Source: Nitrospira sp. UBA6909
Lineage (GTDB): Bacteria > Nitrospirota > Nitrospiria > Nitrospirales > Nitrospiraceae
Length of the DNA: 10,387 nt
Direction of reading: 5' to 3'
Assembly (NCBI GenBank): GCA_002451055.1
Contig: DKBD01000240.1
Span: forward strand, 1-10,387
The notes beneath the pieces were generated by a model, which did no database searches, was not told where the DNA came from, and saw only the letters and a program-made list of their open reading frames with translations. Shown one piece after another: positions 1 to 7,186 of the stretch; the stretch's first letter is position 1; each line of letters begins with the position of its first letter. The position numbers and the translations under genes were made by a program.

Positions 1-21
1 GGTAGGCGTTGCACTTGCCGC

Positions 22-1008
22 TCAAAAGCTCTTGAACGTGCGGCGAATGCCGACCTCCACGTTCCAGTCATACGTGGAGCCGACGCCCTGTCCGAAGATG
101 CCGACTCCGGGTCGGGTGAACAGGCCCCATTGGCCGATCAGGTTGCGCCCGACCTCAAGCTCGAAGGTCATTCCCATTTTCCCCTTCCGTTCCCAATCAA
201 CTTCAAACACGGTTGATGCTTGGCTCCACCAACGATCCTTCCAGAGGGTCGTCACGGCCAATGCGGCCCTTGAAATGTTGATAGCCTTTCGGGAAGGGTC
301 GCCTCCCACAGAGAACTGTTGGGTAAAGAGCCCGATCAGGAAGGTGTCCCAGTCAGGGAGGACTCTTGCCGTGGCGATGGTCGGGCCGATCGTGTATTTC
401 CCCAGGCTCAATCCGGTTTCCGATCCTGTGGGCATGGTCGAGATCAGGCCTACCAAGACGGCATATTCCGGTTTATTGTAGACGCGCCATCCGGCGGTGA
501 CGGCAATGTCGCTGATTCCAGTAATGCTCGTCGTCCCGGGGCGGTTGGGATCGATCCATTTCATGAACGGGACATCCACGCGAAGCAGGTAGTTTCCGCG
601 GAAGGGTACGTCGGCACGGAAAATCGTATCTACCGCTCGGAGCTTGTTGGGCAAATCGTTATAAGCGGAGGAGAGTTGTACTCGTCCGACGATTGCGGTC
701 GGGTCGGTGCCGAATTTGGCTGCGAGTGTCCTGAGGCGCTCGGCTTCCTCAAGTTGTTCCGGAGTCAGGACCGGACGCCGGAGTCTTGGGCGGGGAAGCC
801 GTCGTTTCGGTTCTTCCTCTTGTGGTTCTTCGGGGGCTTCGAGATCTGCTTGCGAGGCCGGTTCCAGCTGGATTTCTGGAGACGGGAGAGGAGGAGGATC
901 CTGCCCCAGAGCTATCCCCAGGTGTGGCGCGAAGAATAATAAAAGAGCCCCTGATAATGGGACGGCTTGTCGCATGAGATGACGCCGCGATCGCTTCCCA
1001 GAGTTCAT
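22..1008 (-). CDS. Exported protein with Pro/Glu-rich linker and predicted outer-membrane beta-barrel
   Basis: The 328-residue product starts with an arginine/lysine-rich stretch, then a hydrophobic signal segment (about residues 17-36) and a likely cleavage after ALG. A charged linker rich in Pro and Glu follows (about 37-80), then a short helix with ELEEAERLRTL. From about residue 105 the chain has alternating aromatic and polar strands, with an LPTG-like turn (MPTGSETG), a GKYTIGP segment and a C-terminal Phe (RRTFKSF), as in outer-membrane barrels. The pattern resembles the phenol-degradation MetA-like transporter group, but this is recognition by eye and no substrate can be named. I chose the ATG ending at 1008; a TTG two codons upstream (1012-1014) is possible, and neither has a strong ribosome binding site. 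It is transcribed away from the DUF502 gene. The stop codon is at 22-24. Confidence 0.8.
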   Translation of the reverse strand: MNSGKRSRRHLMRQAVPLSGALLLFFAPHLGIALGQDPPPLPSPEIQLEPASQADLEAPEEPQEEEPKRRLPRPRLRRPVLTPEQLEEAERLRTLAAKFGTDPTAIVGRVQLSSAYNDLPNKLRAVDTIFRADVPFRGNYLLRVDVPFMKWIDPNRPGTTSITGISDIAVTAGWRVYNKPEYAVLVGLISTMPTGSETGLSLGKYTIGPTIATARVLPDWDTFLIGLFTQQFSVGGDPSRKAINISRAALAVTTLWKDRWWSQASTVFEVDWERKGKMGMTFELEVGRNLIGQWGLFTRPGVGIFGQGVGSTYDWNVEVGIRRTFKSF

Positions 1009-1014
1009 AGTCAA

Positions 1015-1218
1015 TGGCGGATCTCTACGCGCACAGTCCTATTCGACAAGCAGAAGTCGATGGCAACGAAACACGATAGATTCAACGAACAAGAGTCATT
1101 TATACTTTTGGCCCGTTCCCGCCGGAGCCAATCCACGCCATAGGTCCTCGATGCTCTGCGGACGGGATCCGGAGGATGGCGACTATAGCAGATCGGCAGA
1201 GGTGGTGTAGAGGAGGTC
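1015..1218. other. Divergent intergenic region
   Basis: About 200 bases separate the minus-strand barrel gene from the first plus-strand ORF and should hold promoters for both directions. An AT-rich patch at 1096-1108 contains TATACT on the plus strand and TATAAA on the minus strand, either of which could be a -10 element. I found no -35 hexamer at 16-18 bases from either, so no promoter is assigned. A minus-strand ORF of 69 codons crosses the region but has no ribosome binding site and looks random. Confidence 0.4.
1211..1216 (+). promoter_or_regulatory. Consensus ribosome binding site before the small ORF
   Basis: The hexamer AGGAGG lies five bases before the ATG at 1222 (two before the ATG at 1219). 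It is the strongest Shine-Dalgarno match in this part of the window, and it does not serve the DUF502 start at 1314, which is about 100 bases away and has its own purine-rich site. This is the main reason to take the short ORF seriously. Confidence 0.5.
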
Positions 1219-1221
1219 ATG

Positions 1222-1317
1222 ATGGCTCAAGTCGGAGCAGACGGGGTACTGGAACGGAAAACCTTGGGGGCACATCGTAATGCCCGAATGCCGGAAACAG
1301 AAAGGGGGCACGCATGA
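1222..1317 (+). CDS. Possible 31-residue leader or small protein coupled to DUF502
   Basis: An ORF of 31 codons (beginning MAQVGADGVLERK, ending ERGHA) follows a consensus AGGAGG with ideal spacing. Its TGA stop (1315-1317) overlaps the ATG of the DUF502 gene (1314-1316) in an ATGA arrangement, the usual signature of translational coupling. An in-frame ATG at 1219 is an alternative start. The peptide is charged, has no membrane segment or signal, and resembles no family I know. It could be a leader peptide that sets DUF502 translation, a real small protein, or chance. The Shine-Dalgarno site and the exact overlap are seen in the sequence; translation is inferred. Confidence 0.4.
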   Translation: MAQVGADGVLERKTLGAHRNARMPETERGHA

Positions 1318-1904
1318 GATCCGTTAGAGAGAACATCCTCAGTACATTGGTTGGCGGTGTCCTCGTCGTCGTTCCCGTATACCTTGCTCTCTTGCTTCTG
1401 CTGAAGGCCGTGCAATCCCTTGCAGGGCTCGTGCGACCGATCGCCATGTTGTTTCCAGACTGGCTGCCGGGCGAAAATATTCTGTCTTTGCTCCTCGTGT
1501 TGGTCCTGTGCTTCCTCGTCGGGGTCGCCGTCCGAACCGAGATGGGCCGATCGATTCGAGAACGGCTCGAACGGTCTCTGTTCGAACGAATACCAGGATA
1601 CGCGCTCTTCAAGAGTCTGACGCAGCAAATGGCCGGCGCAAGCCACGAGAACGTGTGGAAACCGGCACTGGCTGAAATCGAGGAGGCGCTCGTGCCGGCC
1701 TTCATCATCGAAGAACTTGAGGACGGGAGGTTTACCGTCTTCGTTCCTTCCGTGCCGACTCCGCTTGCCGGGACCGTCTATGTGTTGACTCGCGACCGCG
1801 TCCATCCGTTAGATGTCCCTTTTACCACGGCTCTCAAGTCCGTTTCCCGCTGGGGGTCGGGGACAAAAGAACTCGTGGCAGCGATGAGAACCCAGGGCCG
1901 TTGA
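1314..1904 (+). CDS. DUF502 family inner-membrane protein
   Basis: The 196-residue product has two hydrophobic segments: about residues 8-31, and 56-73 containing VLVLCFLVG. A soluble C-terminal part follows. The order matches DUF502 (PF04367): a first helix ending before a short loop, a second helix followed by a basic segment (RTEMGRSIRERLERS), then the ERIPGYALFKSLTQQ stretch and the FVPSVPTPLAGTVYVL core (143-158) that corresponds to the family's conserved proline/glycine region. Length is normal for the family. The biochemical role of DUF502 is not established. The start is supported by AAAGGGGG at 1301-1308, five bases before the ATG. The gene overlaps the small upstream ORF by four bases and is followed after 100 bases by a lipoprotein gene on the same strand. 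Confidence 0.88.
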   Translation: MRSVRENILSTLVGGVLVVVPVYLALLLLLKAVQSLAGLVRPIAMLFPDWLPGENILSLLLVLVLCFLVGVAVRTEMGRSIRERLERSLFERIPGYALFKSLTQQMAGASHENVWKPALAEIEEALVPAFIIEELEDGRFTVFVPSVPTPLAGTVYVLTRDRVHPLDVPFTTALKSVSRWGSGTKELVAAMRTQGR

Positions 1905-2004
1905 GGGGCGCGGTTTTGGACCGGGCTCTTGACATTGTCTAACTTGCTAAGCCACGGTGTACACAAAAGGACACCGAACCGATCAATGTCATGAGGGGGC
2001 GATC

Positions 2005-2448
2005 ATGGGAAAACGGACATCCGGACCATCACAGAGCGTTCGATTGTGGGGAGTCATCAGTTGCCTCGTTGCCGTGGCGGGGTGCTCATCGTTTGAGTCT
2101 CGATCCTCTGCACCGTTCATTCCGGTCGTGATCGAGAGCCTGCAAGATGTTCATGGTCAATGGGAAGGCACGGTCAAAGAGCTGCAGAGTCGCAACAGAG
2201 GATGGGTTACGGTGAGTATCACCAACCGAGAGAGCTTTGCGACGTATACATTTGCCGGAACGGCGAAGGGAAATCCCTTTCTGGGCACAGGAAGGCTGCA
2301 ATTACAGAGCGGAAGACTGTTGACCGAAGGAGAAGGGCGCACGCTCACGTTTACGTTGGCCGAGCGGGAAGGAGTCCGAATGCTGGTGGTGGACGGGATT
2401 GGAAAGGACGGGAAGTCCCATCATGCGGAATTGAGTCGGGCGGAATAA
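2005..2448 (+). CDS. Small hypothetical lipoprotein
   Basis: The 147-residue product has a basic N-terminus, a hydrophobic segment (about 13-26) and a lipobox VAGC with the lipidated cysteine at residue 27 followed by SSF, typical of a type II signal peptide. The mature part (from about residue 52, GQWEGTVKEL) is rich in beta-strand-forming residues and short turns (GTGRLQLQSGRL, GRTLTFTLAEREG), suggesting a small beta-barrel or sandwich. I do not recognise a named family. The ORF opens upstream at a GTG (1957), but I chose the ATG at 2005: GAGGGGG lies just before it and the signal peptide begins naturally there. With Ser at +2 after the Cys, outer-membrane sorting is plausible. The next gene starts 65 bases downstream. 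Confidence 0.75.
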   Translation: MGKRTSGPSQSVRLWGVISCLVAVAGCSSFESRSSAPFIPVVIESLQDVHGQWEGTVKELQSRNRGWVTVSITNRESFATYTFAGTAKGNPFLGTGRLQLQSGRLLTEGEGRTLTFTLAEREGVRMLVVDGIGKDGKSHHAELSRAE

Positions 2449-2500
2449 TCGCAGCGATGGATCGTTGCCTGTATGGGGAATGTGTCGTGAAGCGCCTGTG

Positions 2501-2507
2501 AAGGAGG
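2501..2507 (+). promoter_or_regulatory. Ribosome binding site that fixes a GTG start
   Basis: AAGGAGG lies six bases before the GTG at 2514. The first in-frame ATG (2529) would be 21 bases away, too far for this site. The SYLF gene is therefore called from the GTG. Confidence 0.75.
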
Positions 2508-2513
2508 GCTGCC

Positions 2514-3224
2514 GTGACGAGTTCAGTCATGCTTGTCTCACCTGGGAAACGAGTTGCCGGAATAGTCGGTTGTGCCCTCTGCGTGCTTATTATTCTCGTG
2601 CCGGTTTCGGCAAGTGCCGCCAATAGTCCTCAGCAGGAGCTGGTGGATCAGGCTGAGGCAACGGTAGAAGCCTTCACCGCTGATGCAGGGATGAAAGAGG
2701 CGCTGCGCGAGCTTGCCCCGGAAGTACGGGCGGTATTTATTCTGCCGGACTTCTTCAGATGGGGGTTTCTCGTGGGTGGGGCCAGCGGGAAAGGACTGCT
2801 GATTGTACGGGACGAAAAGACGGGACAGTGGTCCCAGCCGGTCTTTTACAATGTCGCGTCGATGAATATCGGCGCGCAGGTGGGAGCGGATGTGTCCGAA
2901 ATCATTGTGGTGGTCCGGTCGAAAAAAGGGGTTGAGCAATTCTATAGCTCGGGCTTCAAACTGGGGGCCGGCGCAGGCTTGGCCGCGGGCCCCACCGGAA
3001 CGGGGACTTCTGCCTATGGACTCAATGCGGATATGCTTGCCTATGCGCGTAAGAAGGGCCTCTTTGCAGGAGTGGCACTGGGAGGCGCGGTGGTGACGGT
3101 CGCAGAAAGTGCAAACGGTGGGTACTATGGGAGGTCTGCGACGCCGCGTGAGATCGTCGAGGGGGGCGTCGGCAACCCCCGATCACTGGAGCTGTGTCAT
3201 GCGACGCGCAACCTGTTTGAGTAG
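2514..3224 (+). CDS. SYLF (Ysc84-like) lipid-binding domain protein, first copy
   Basis: The 236-residue product has an N-terminal hydrophobic signal segment (about 14-33) ending in SASA-A, so it is probably exported. The SYLF/Ysc84 domain (PF04366) covers about residues 60-215. Diagnostic stretches are RAVFILPDFFRWGFLVGG, then GKGLLIVRDEKTGQWSQPVFY (93-112), an IGAQVGADVSEIIVVV strand pair, and a glycine-rich C-terminal part with GLFAGVALGG and YYG. SYLF domains bind membrane lipids; in bacteria their exact task is poorly defined. The start is GTG, fixed by AAGGAGG. The FGE gene follows 59 bases downstream on the same strand, and a second SYLF gene lies at 7187-7963, sharing the VLD/LVRD-TGQWS core but otherwise divergent. 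It is not a tandem copy at the DNA level. Confidence 0.88.
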   Translation: MTSSVMLVSPGKRVAGIVGCALCVLIILVPVSASAANSPQQELVDQAEATVEAFTADAGMKEALRELAPEVRAVFILPDFFRWGFLVGGASGKGLLIVRDEKTGQWSQPVFYNVASMNIGAQVGADVSEIIVVVRSKKGVEQFYSSGFKLGAGAGLAAGPTGTGTSAYGLNADMLAYARKKGLFAGVALGGAVVTVAESANGGYYGRSATPREIVEGGVGNPRSLELCHATRNLFE

Positions 3225-3283
3225 GAGAGAGCGCCGACGAGGGAGCCACTCTTGGTTGCCGAAATCTTGATCGCGGAAGTGAG

Positions 3284-4453
3284 ATGATGAATCAGAAGGG
3301 AAACGTGATTGCGGCGGGGGCCGTCATCGGGATCTGCGCGATGGCGGCCGGTTTATGGTATTCGGGCCGGCCGCGATCGCCGGAGCCGGTTCCGGCAGGG
3401 ATGTCCTGCGATATGGGCATTTCCGCGGCGAAGGCCGGCCGAGGAGCCACACCTGCGACCCCTCAGACGGTATCGACTCCATCGGGGCCACAGGCAACGT
3501 CGATCTCGGCGGTTCAGATCGCGACGCCTCCACCAGGGGCGGCCCCAGACGGCATGGTGTGGATTCCCGGTGGCGAATTCTGGATGGGGGCCGATGAATT
3601 TCCGGACGCCCAACCCTGGCATCGAGTTATTGTGAACGGGTTCTGGATGGATAAGACAGAGGTCACGAACGAGCAATTCGAGCAGTTTGTGAAGGCGACC
3701 GCCTACGTGACGATGGCCGAGCGCACGCCACGCGCGGAGGATTATCCTGGTGCGCCGCCGGAAAATCTCGTGGCCGGATCGGTGGTGTTCTCCCCGCCTG
3801 ATTATCCCGTGAAACTGAACAATCATTTCCAATGGTGGAATTATGTCCGTGGCGCCGACTGGCGCCATCCGGAAGGGCCGCAGAGCAGCATCAACAACCG
3901 CGGAAACTATCCCGTCGTCCACATCGCGTACGAAGATGCGCTGGCCTATGCAAAATGGGCAGAAAAGCGCCTGCCGACGGAAGCCGAGTTCGAATTTGCC
4001 CAGCGCGGCGGACTTGATCGGAAGCCATATGCCTGGGGTGATGAGTTCATGCCTGGTGGTCGGCACATGGCCAACACGTTTCAGGGACACTTCCCGGATA
4101 AGAATACAATGGAAGACGGCCACGCGGCGGCCGCTCCCGTCGCCTCGTTCCCACCGAACAATTATGGCCTCTACGACATGGCCGGTAATGTCTGGGAATG
4201 GACCAGCGACTGGTACCGCCACGATTATTACCGAACTCTGGCGGCGGAGGGGCGGCTGGTCCGTAATCCCCAAGGGCCGGCCGACAGTTTTGACCCGAGC
4301 GAACCAGGCGTGAAGAAGAAGGTGCACAAGGGCGGATCCTTTCTCTGCACCGACCAGTATTGTGCCCGATATATAGCCGGCGGCCGCGGCAAGGGCGAAC
4401 CGGATACCGGGACGAATCACGTCGGGTTCAGGCTCGTTCGGGATGGACACTGA
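3284..4453 (+). CDS. Membrane-anchored formylglycine-generating enzyme (sulfatase-modifying factor)
   Basis: This enzyme family oxidises the cysteine of a C-x-P-x-R motif in sulfatases to formylglycine, using oxygen and Cu(I). The 389-residue product has an N-terminal hydrophobic anchor (about 7-25), a low-complexity Pro/Ala/Thr linker (about 28-88) and an FGE-sulfatase domain (PF03781) from DGMVWIPGGEFWMG (89) to the end. Domain landmarks are MDKTEVTNEQF (122-132), WAEKRLPTEAEFEFAQRGG (225-243), YGLYDMAGNVWEWTSDWY (294-311) and GGSFLCTDQYC (350-360). C355 and C360 have the five-residue spacing of the two catalytic cysteines (336 and 341 in human FGE), so it should be active rather than one of the many Cys-less homologues. 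Two ATGs (3284, 3287) follow a GGAAGTGAG site; either may be used. The sulfatase partner is the next gene, 118 bases downstream. A decayed copy of this gene's 3' end lies at 6964-7050. The anchor suggests the domain faces the periplasm, unlike typical cytosolic bacterial FGEs. Confidence 0.93.
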   Translation: MMNQKGNVIAAGAVIGICAMAAGLWYSGRPRSPEPVPAGMSCDMGISAAKAGRGATPATPQTVSTPSGPQATSISAVQIATPPPGAAPDGMVWIPGGEFWMGADEFPDAQPWHRVIVNGFWMDKTEVTNEQFEQFVKATAYVTMAERTPRAEDYPGAPPENLVAGSVVFSPPDYPVKLNNHFQWWNYVRGADWRHPEGPQSSINNRGNYPVVHIAYEDALAYAKWAEKRLPTEAEFEFAQRGGLDRKPYAWGDEFMPGGRHMANTFQGHFPDKNTMEDGHAAAAPVASFPPNNYGLYDMAGNVWEWTSDWYRHDYYRTLAAEGRLVRNPQGPADSFDPSEPGVKKKVHKGGSFLCTDQYCARYIAGGRGKGEPDTGTNHVGFRLVRDGH

Positions 4454-4510
4454 TTGATCACATGGACAACGGTGCGATACCAGGTGAAGAGTGGTAATGG
4501 ACCATTCACG

Positions 4511-4559
4511 TCACAATCATGTGTACAAGGCTGGACCTGTTTGCACTGATGGATTGTGA
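4511..4559 (+). promoter_or_regulatory. Imperfect stem-loop just before the sulfatase ribosome binding site
   Basis: TCACAATC (4511-4518) pairs perfectly with GATTGTGA (4552-4559). Inside it, 4521-4530 pairs with 4536-4546 (GTG with CAC, AGG with CCT, with one bulge, one mismatch and one wobble) around the five-base loop CTGGA. The structure ends two bases before the GAAAGGGG site. There is no T-run, so it is not a standard terminator. It could be an RNA processing or stability element between FGE and sulfatase, a translational control hairpin, or an operator. The base pairing is visible; the function is inferred. Confidence 0.45.
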
Positions 4560-4571
4560 TGAAAGGGGAAG

Positions 4572-6938
4572 ATGATGAACCGAAGGGCAAGACTCTTCGT
4601 TTTTGCCATCATGCTGATCGAAGTGTCGACGGCTATGATGGTTGAAAGTGTACCTGCCCGAGCGGCGGACACACTGGATCGGACCGTACTGCCGATTGCA
4701 GAACCAGTGCGCAAGCCGATCACTACGCTGGACGCCCGCGAGGCGAAACCGCCGGCGCGCTTCGAAGTGAAGGCCCCGAAAGATGCTCCCAATGTCGTGA
4801 TCGTGTTGATCGACGACATCGGCTTCGGCCACAGCAGCGCCTTCGGCGGGCCCATCAATATGCCAACCGTCGAGAAGATGGCAAATGCCGGCCTGCGGTA
4901 CAACCGCTTCCACACCACGGCGCTCTGCAGTCCGACTCGCATGGCGCTGCTCACCGGTCACAATCACCATGCGAACAATGCCGGCGCAATCATGGAGCTC
5001 GCGACCGCGTTCCCCGGCAACACCGGCATCCGCCCCAAGAACATCACCACGCTGGCCGAGATTCTGCGCCAGAATGGATACAGCACGGGCGCCTTCGGCA
5101 AATACCACGAGACTCCGCCATGGGAGGTTTCAATCTCCGGTCCCTATGATCGCTGGCCCACCGGTTCTGGCTTCGACAAGTTTTATGGATTCATTGGCGG
5201 CGAGACCAATCAATGGGCGCCCGCGATCTATGATGGAATGACGCGCGTCGAGCACAAGCAGAGGCCTGACTACCATTTCACAGTGGACATGACCGATCAA
5301 GCAATCAACTGGGTGAGTGCCCAGCAAGCTCTGACACCTGACAAGCCCTTTTATATGTATTTTGCCACCGGTGCGACACATGCCCCGCACCACGCACCCA
5401 AGGAGTGGATCGAAAAATACAAGGGCCGGTTCAGCGGCGGCTGGGACAAGTTGCGAGAGGAAACCTTTGCCCGCCAGAAGAAGCTGGGCGTGATTCCGGC
5501 CGACGCTCGGCTCACACCCCGGCCCAAGGAGATTCCCGCGTGGGATGACATGAACGCGGACCAGAAGCGGCTGTTTGAGCGGCAGATGGAAACGTTCGCC
5601 GGCTTTGCCGAGCACACCGATCACGAAGTGGGCCGTCTGGTGGCCCAGTTGGAAGCGATCGGCGAACTCGACAATACGCTCTTTTTCTATATCGTTGGGG
5701 ACAATGGCGCCAGTGCCGAGGGGGGACCGGAAGGCACCTACAACGAAATGATGGCGCTCAACGGCATTATCGGCAAAGCCAGCCAGATGATGGATCACAT
5801 CGACGACTGGGGTAGCCCCACCACCTTCCCTCATTTCGCGATTGGTTGGGCCTGGGCGGGGAATACCCCCTTTCAGTGGACCAAGCAGGTCGCAAGCCAC
5901 TTCGGCGGCACGCGCAACGGCATGGTGATGCATTGGCCCATGGGCATCAAATCCAAGGGAAAAATCCGCAGCCAGTTCCACCACGTGATCGACGTGGCGC
6001 CTACCGTCTTGGAGGCCGCAAACATACCCCAGCCAACGGTAGTGAATGGCGTCGAGCAGCGATCTATGGACGGTGTGTCGATGTTGTACACGGTGGACAA
6101 TCCCACGGCTGCCGACCGACGGAAGACACAATATTTCGAAATGTTTGGCAACCGCGCCATCTATCATGACGGCTGGGTGGCTGCGACACGCCACTCGATT
6201 CCGTGGCTGATGGCCCCGCTTCCTTCGTTAGATGAGGACGTCTGGGAACTCTACAACGTGGACAAGGATTTTAGTGAGGCCAACGACCTCGCCGCGAAGG
6301 AGTCCGTGAAGCTCAAGGAGTTGCAGGATGTCTTCCTGAAGGAAGCCGTCAGGAACAACGTACTGCCGATCGACGACCGACGTGTCGAGCGCTTCAACCC
6401 GGCGATTGCCGGACGGCCTGACTTACTGGGCGGGCGAACATCGCTCACGGTGTACCCGGGCATGACGGGCATGATGGAGAATGCCTTCATCAACGTGAAG
6501 GGTGTGCATCATACCATCGTCGCTGATGTGGAGATGAAGGACGATCAGACGCAAGGCGTCATTATCGCCCAAGCCGGCCGCTTCGGCGGCTGGGTGCTCT
6601 ATATGAAGGACGGCAAGGCTCACCACGAATACAACTTCTTCGGACTCGAGCGAACAAACATAGGCGGCGATACCGCCATGGCTCCTGGAAAGCACACAAT
6701 CTCCTATGAATTCATCCCTGATGCAGCCATGCCAGGAGCCGGCGGCAAATCCATCTTGAGCGTCGATGGCAAGAAGGTCGCCGAAGGGCACATTCCCAAG
6801 ACGCAGCCTTTCGCATTCTCGGGAGACGAAGGAGCGGATGTAGGCCTGGACGGCGAAACGAATGTCTCTTCCGACTACAAGCAGGGAGACAATGCCTTTA
6901 CCGGCAAGATCGTTAAGGTGACGGTCGAGCAGAAGTAA
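4572..6938 (+). CDS. Exported type I arylsulfatase (formylglycine-dependent)
   Basis: The product hydrolyses sulfate esters; the natural substrate is unknown. The 788 residues match the long arylsulfatases (mycobacterial AtsA/AtsD type, close to 790 residues). A signal peptide (1-31, ending ARA-AD) directs export. The sulfatase domain (PF00884) runs from about 72 to 550. Metal ligands D81 and D82 are in VLIDDIGFGH; the formylglycine site is ALCSPTRMALLTG with C119, P121 and R123; FGKYHE gives K177 and H179; FATGATHAP gives H270; GDNGAS gives D377 and N378; K438 lies in QWTKQ. All positions expected for catalysis by comparison with Pseudomonas arylsulfatase are present. A beta-rich C-terminal region (about 620-788) is typical of the long form. 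Two ATGs (4572, 4575) follow GAAAGGGG; the second has better spacing. The maturase gene lies directly upstream, so the two probably form a functional pair. Confidence 0.94.
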   Translation: MMNRRARLFVFAIMLIEVSTAMMVESVPARAADTLDRTVLPIAEPVRKPITTLDAREAKPPARFEVKAPKDAPNVVIVLIDDIGFGHSSAFGGPINMPTVEKMANAGLRYNRFHTTALCSPTRMALLTGHNHHANNAGAIMELATAFPGNTGIRPKNITTLAEILRQNGYSTGAFGKYHETPPWEVSISGPYDRWPTGSGFDKFYGFIGGETNQWAPAIYDGMTRVEHKQRPDYHFTVDMTDQAINWVSAQQALTPDKPFYMYFATGATHAPHHAPKEWIEKYKGRFSGGWDKLREETFARQKKLGVIPADARLTPRPKEIPAWDDMNADQKRLFERQMETFAGFAEHTDHEVGRLVAQLEAIGELDNTLFFYIVGDNGASAEGGPEGTYNEMMALNGIIGKASQMMDHIDDWGSPTTFPHFAIGWAWAGNTPFQWTKQVASHFGGTRNGMVMHWPMGIKSKGKIRSQFHHVIDVAPTVLEAANIPQPTVVNGVEQRSMDGVSMLYTVDNPTAADRRKTQYFEMFGNRAIYHDGWVAATRHSIPWLMAPLPSLDEDVWELYNVDKDFSEANDLAAKESVKLKELQDVFLKEAVRNNVLPIDDRRVERFNPAIAGRPDLLGGRTSLTVYPGMTGMMENAFINVKGVHHTIVADVEMKDDQTQGVIIAQAGRFGGWVLYMKDGKAHHEYNFFGLERTNIGGDTAMAPGKHTISYEFIPDAAMPGAGGKSILSVDGKKVAEGHIPKTQPFAFSGDEGADVGLDGETNVSSDYKQGDNAFTGKIVKVTVEQK

Positions 6939-6963
6939 CTCTCAACACGTAGAATTCGGGCTC

Positions 6964-7050
6964 GCTGATATAGCCGACGGCCGCGGAAAGGGCGAGCCGG
7001 ATACTGAGACGAATCATGTCGGGTTTCGACCGATCCGGGATGCAGGGTGA
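6964..7050 (+). pseudogene. Decayed 3' fragment of a second FGE gene
   Basis: Read in one frame to a TGA at 7048-7050, this stretch gives DIADGRGKGEPDTETNHV, then GFRPIRDAG. The same segment ends the FGE gene at 4370-4453 (YIAGGRGKGEPDTGTNHV, then GFRLVRDGH). By hand alignment 66 of 84 bases match without gaps, and many differences are silent third positions, so this was once a translated, selected copy rather than a recent duplicate. Upstream, toward the sulfatase stop at 6938, similarity fades and would need at least one frameshift; the catalytic cysteine codons are not retained. No start codon or ribosome binding site remains. It is a remnant of an FGE C-terminus. Confidence 0.75.
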
Positions 7051-7072
7051 GGGCCGGTACGAGCCTATACGA

Positions 7073-7106
7073 CCGCCGCTATGGCAAGCGTTTGGCATAG
7101 CGGCGG
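7073..7106. repeat. Perfect 11-bp inverted repeat
   Basis: CCGCCGCTATG (7073-7083) and CATAGCGGCGG (7096-7106) are exact reverse complements around a 12-base centre (GCAAGCGTTTGG), in which CAA and TTG can pair further after a G-G mismatch. No T-run follows on either strand, so it is not a canonical intrinsic terminator. It lies between the FGE remnant and the second SYLF gene and could end or stabilise the upstream transcript, or be a protein binding site. Confidence 0.55.
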
Positions 7107-7186
7107 GAAGGCTCTCTCAGTGACCATCCTGGATGGAGCGATCCATTGTTGATTCCAGGCCTTGACCTGCCAGGACACGTCACGCC

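Noticed and set aside
1227..1805. Minus-strand ORF (192 codons) opposite DUF502
   Set aside because: It is antisense to a recognisable DUF502 protein and has no ribosome binding site or known motif.
1929..1963. TTGACA (1929-1934) as a -35 box before the lipoprotein gene
   Set aside because: The hexamer is a perfect match, but no -10-like sequence lies 16-18 bases downstream; TGCTAA is only 10 bases away.
2457..2501. 14-codon ORF (MDRCLYGECVVKRL) between the lipoprotein and SYLF genes
   Set aside because: It has no ribosome binding site of its own and does not overlap the next start; it is most likely chance.
3353..4450. Long minus-strand ORF (365 codons) opposite the FGE gene
   Set aside because: It is antisense to a clear FGE domain with intact catalytic residues; its translation is rich in Arg, His and Ile with no recognisable domain, as expected from GC-rich codon bias.
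5130..6194. Minus-strand ORF (354 codons) opposite the sulfatase gene
   Set aside because: It is fully antisense to the conserved sulfatase domain and shows no family motif or coherent signal peptide.
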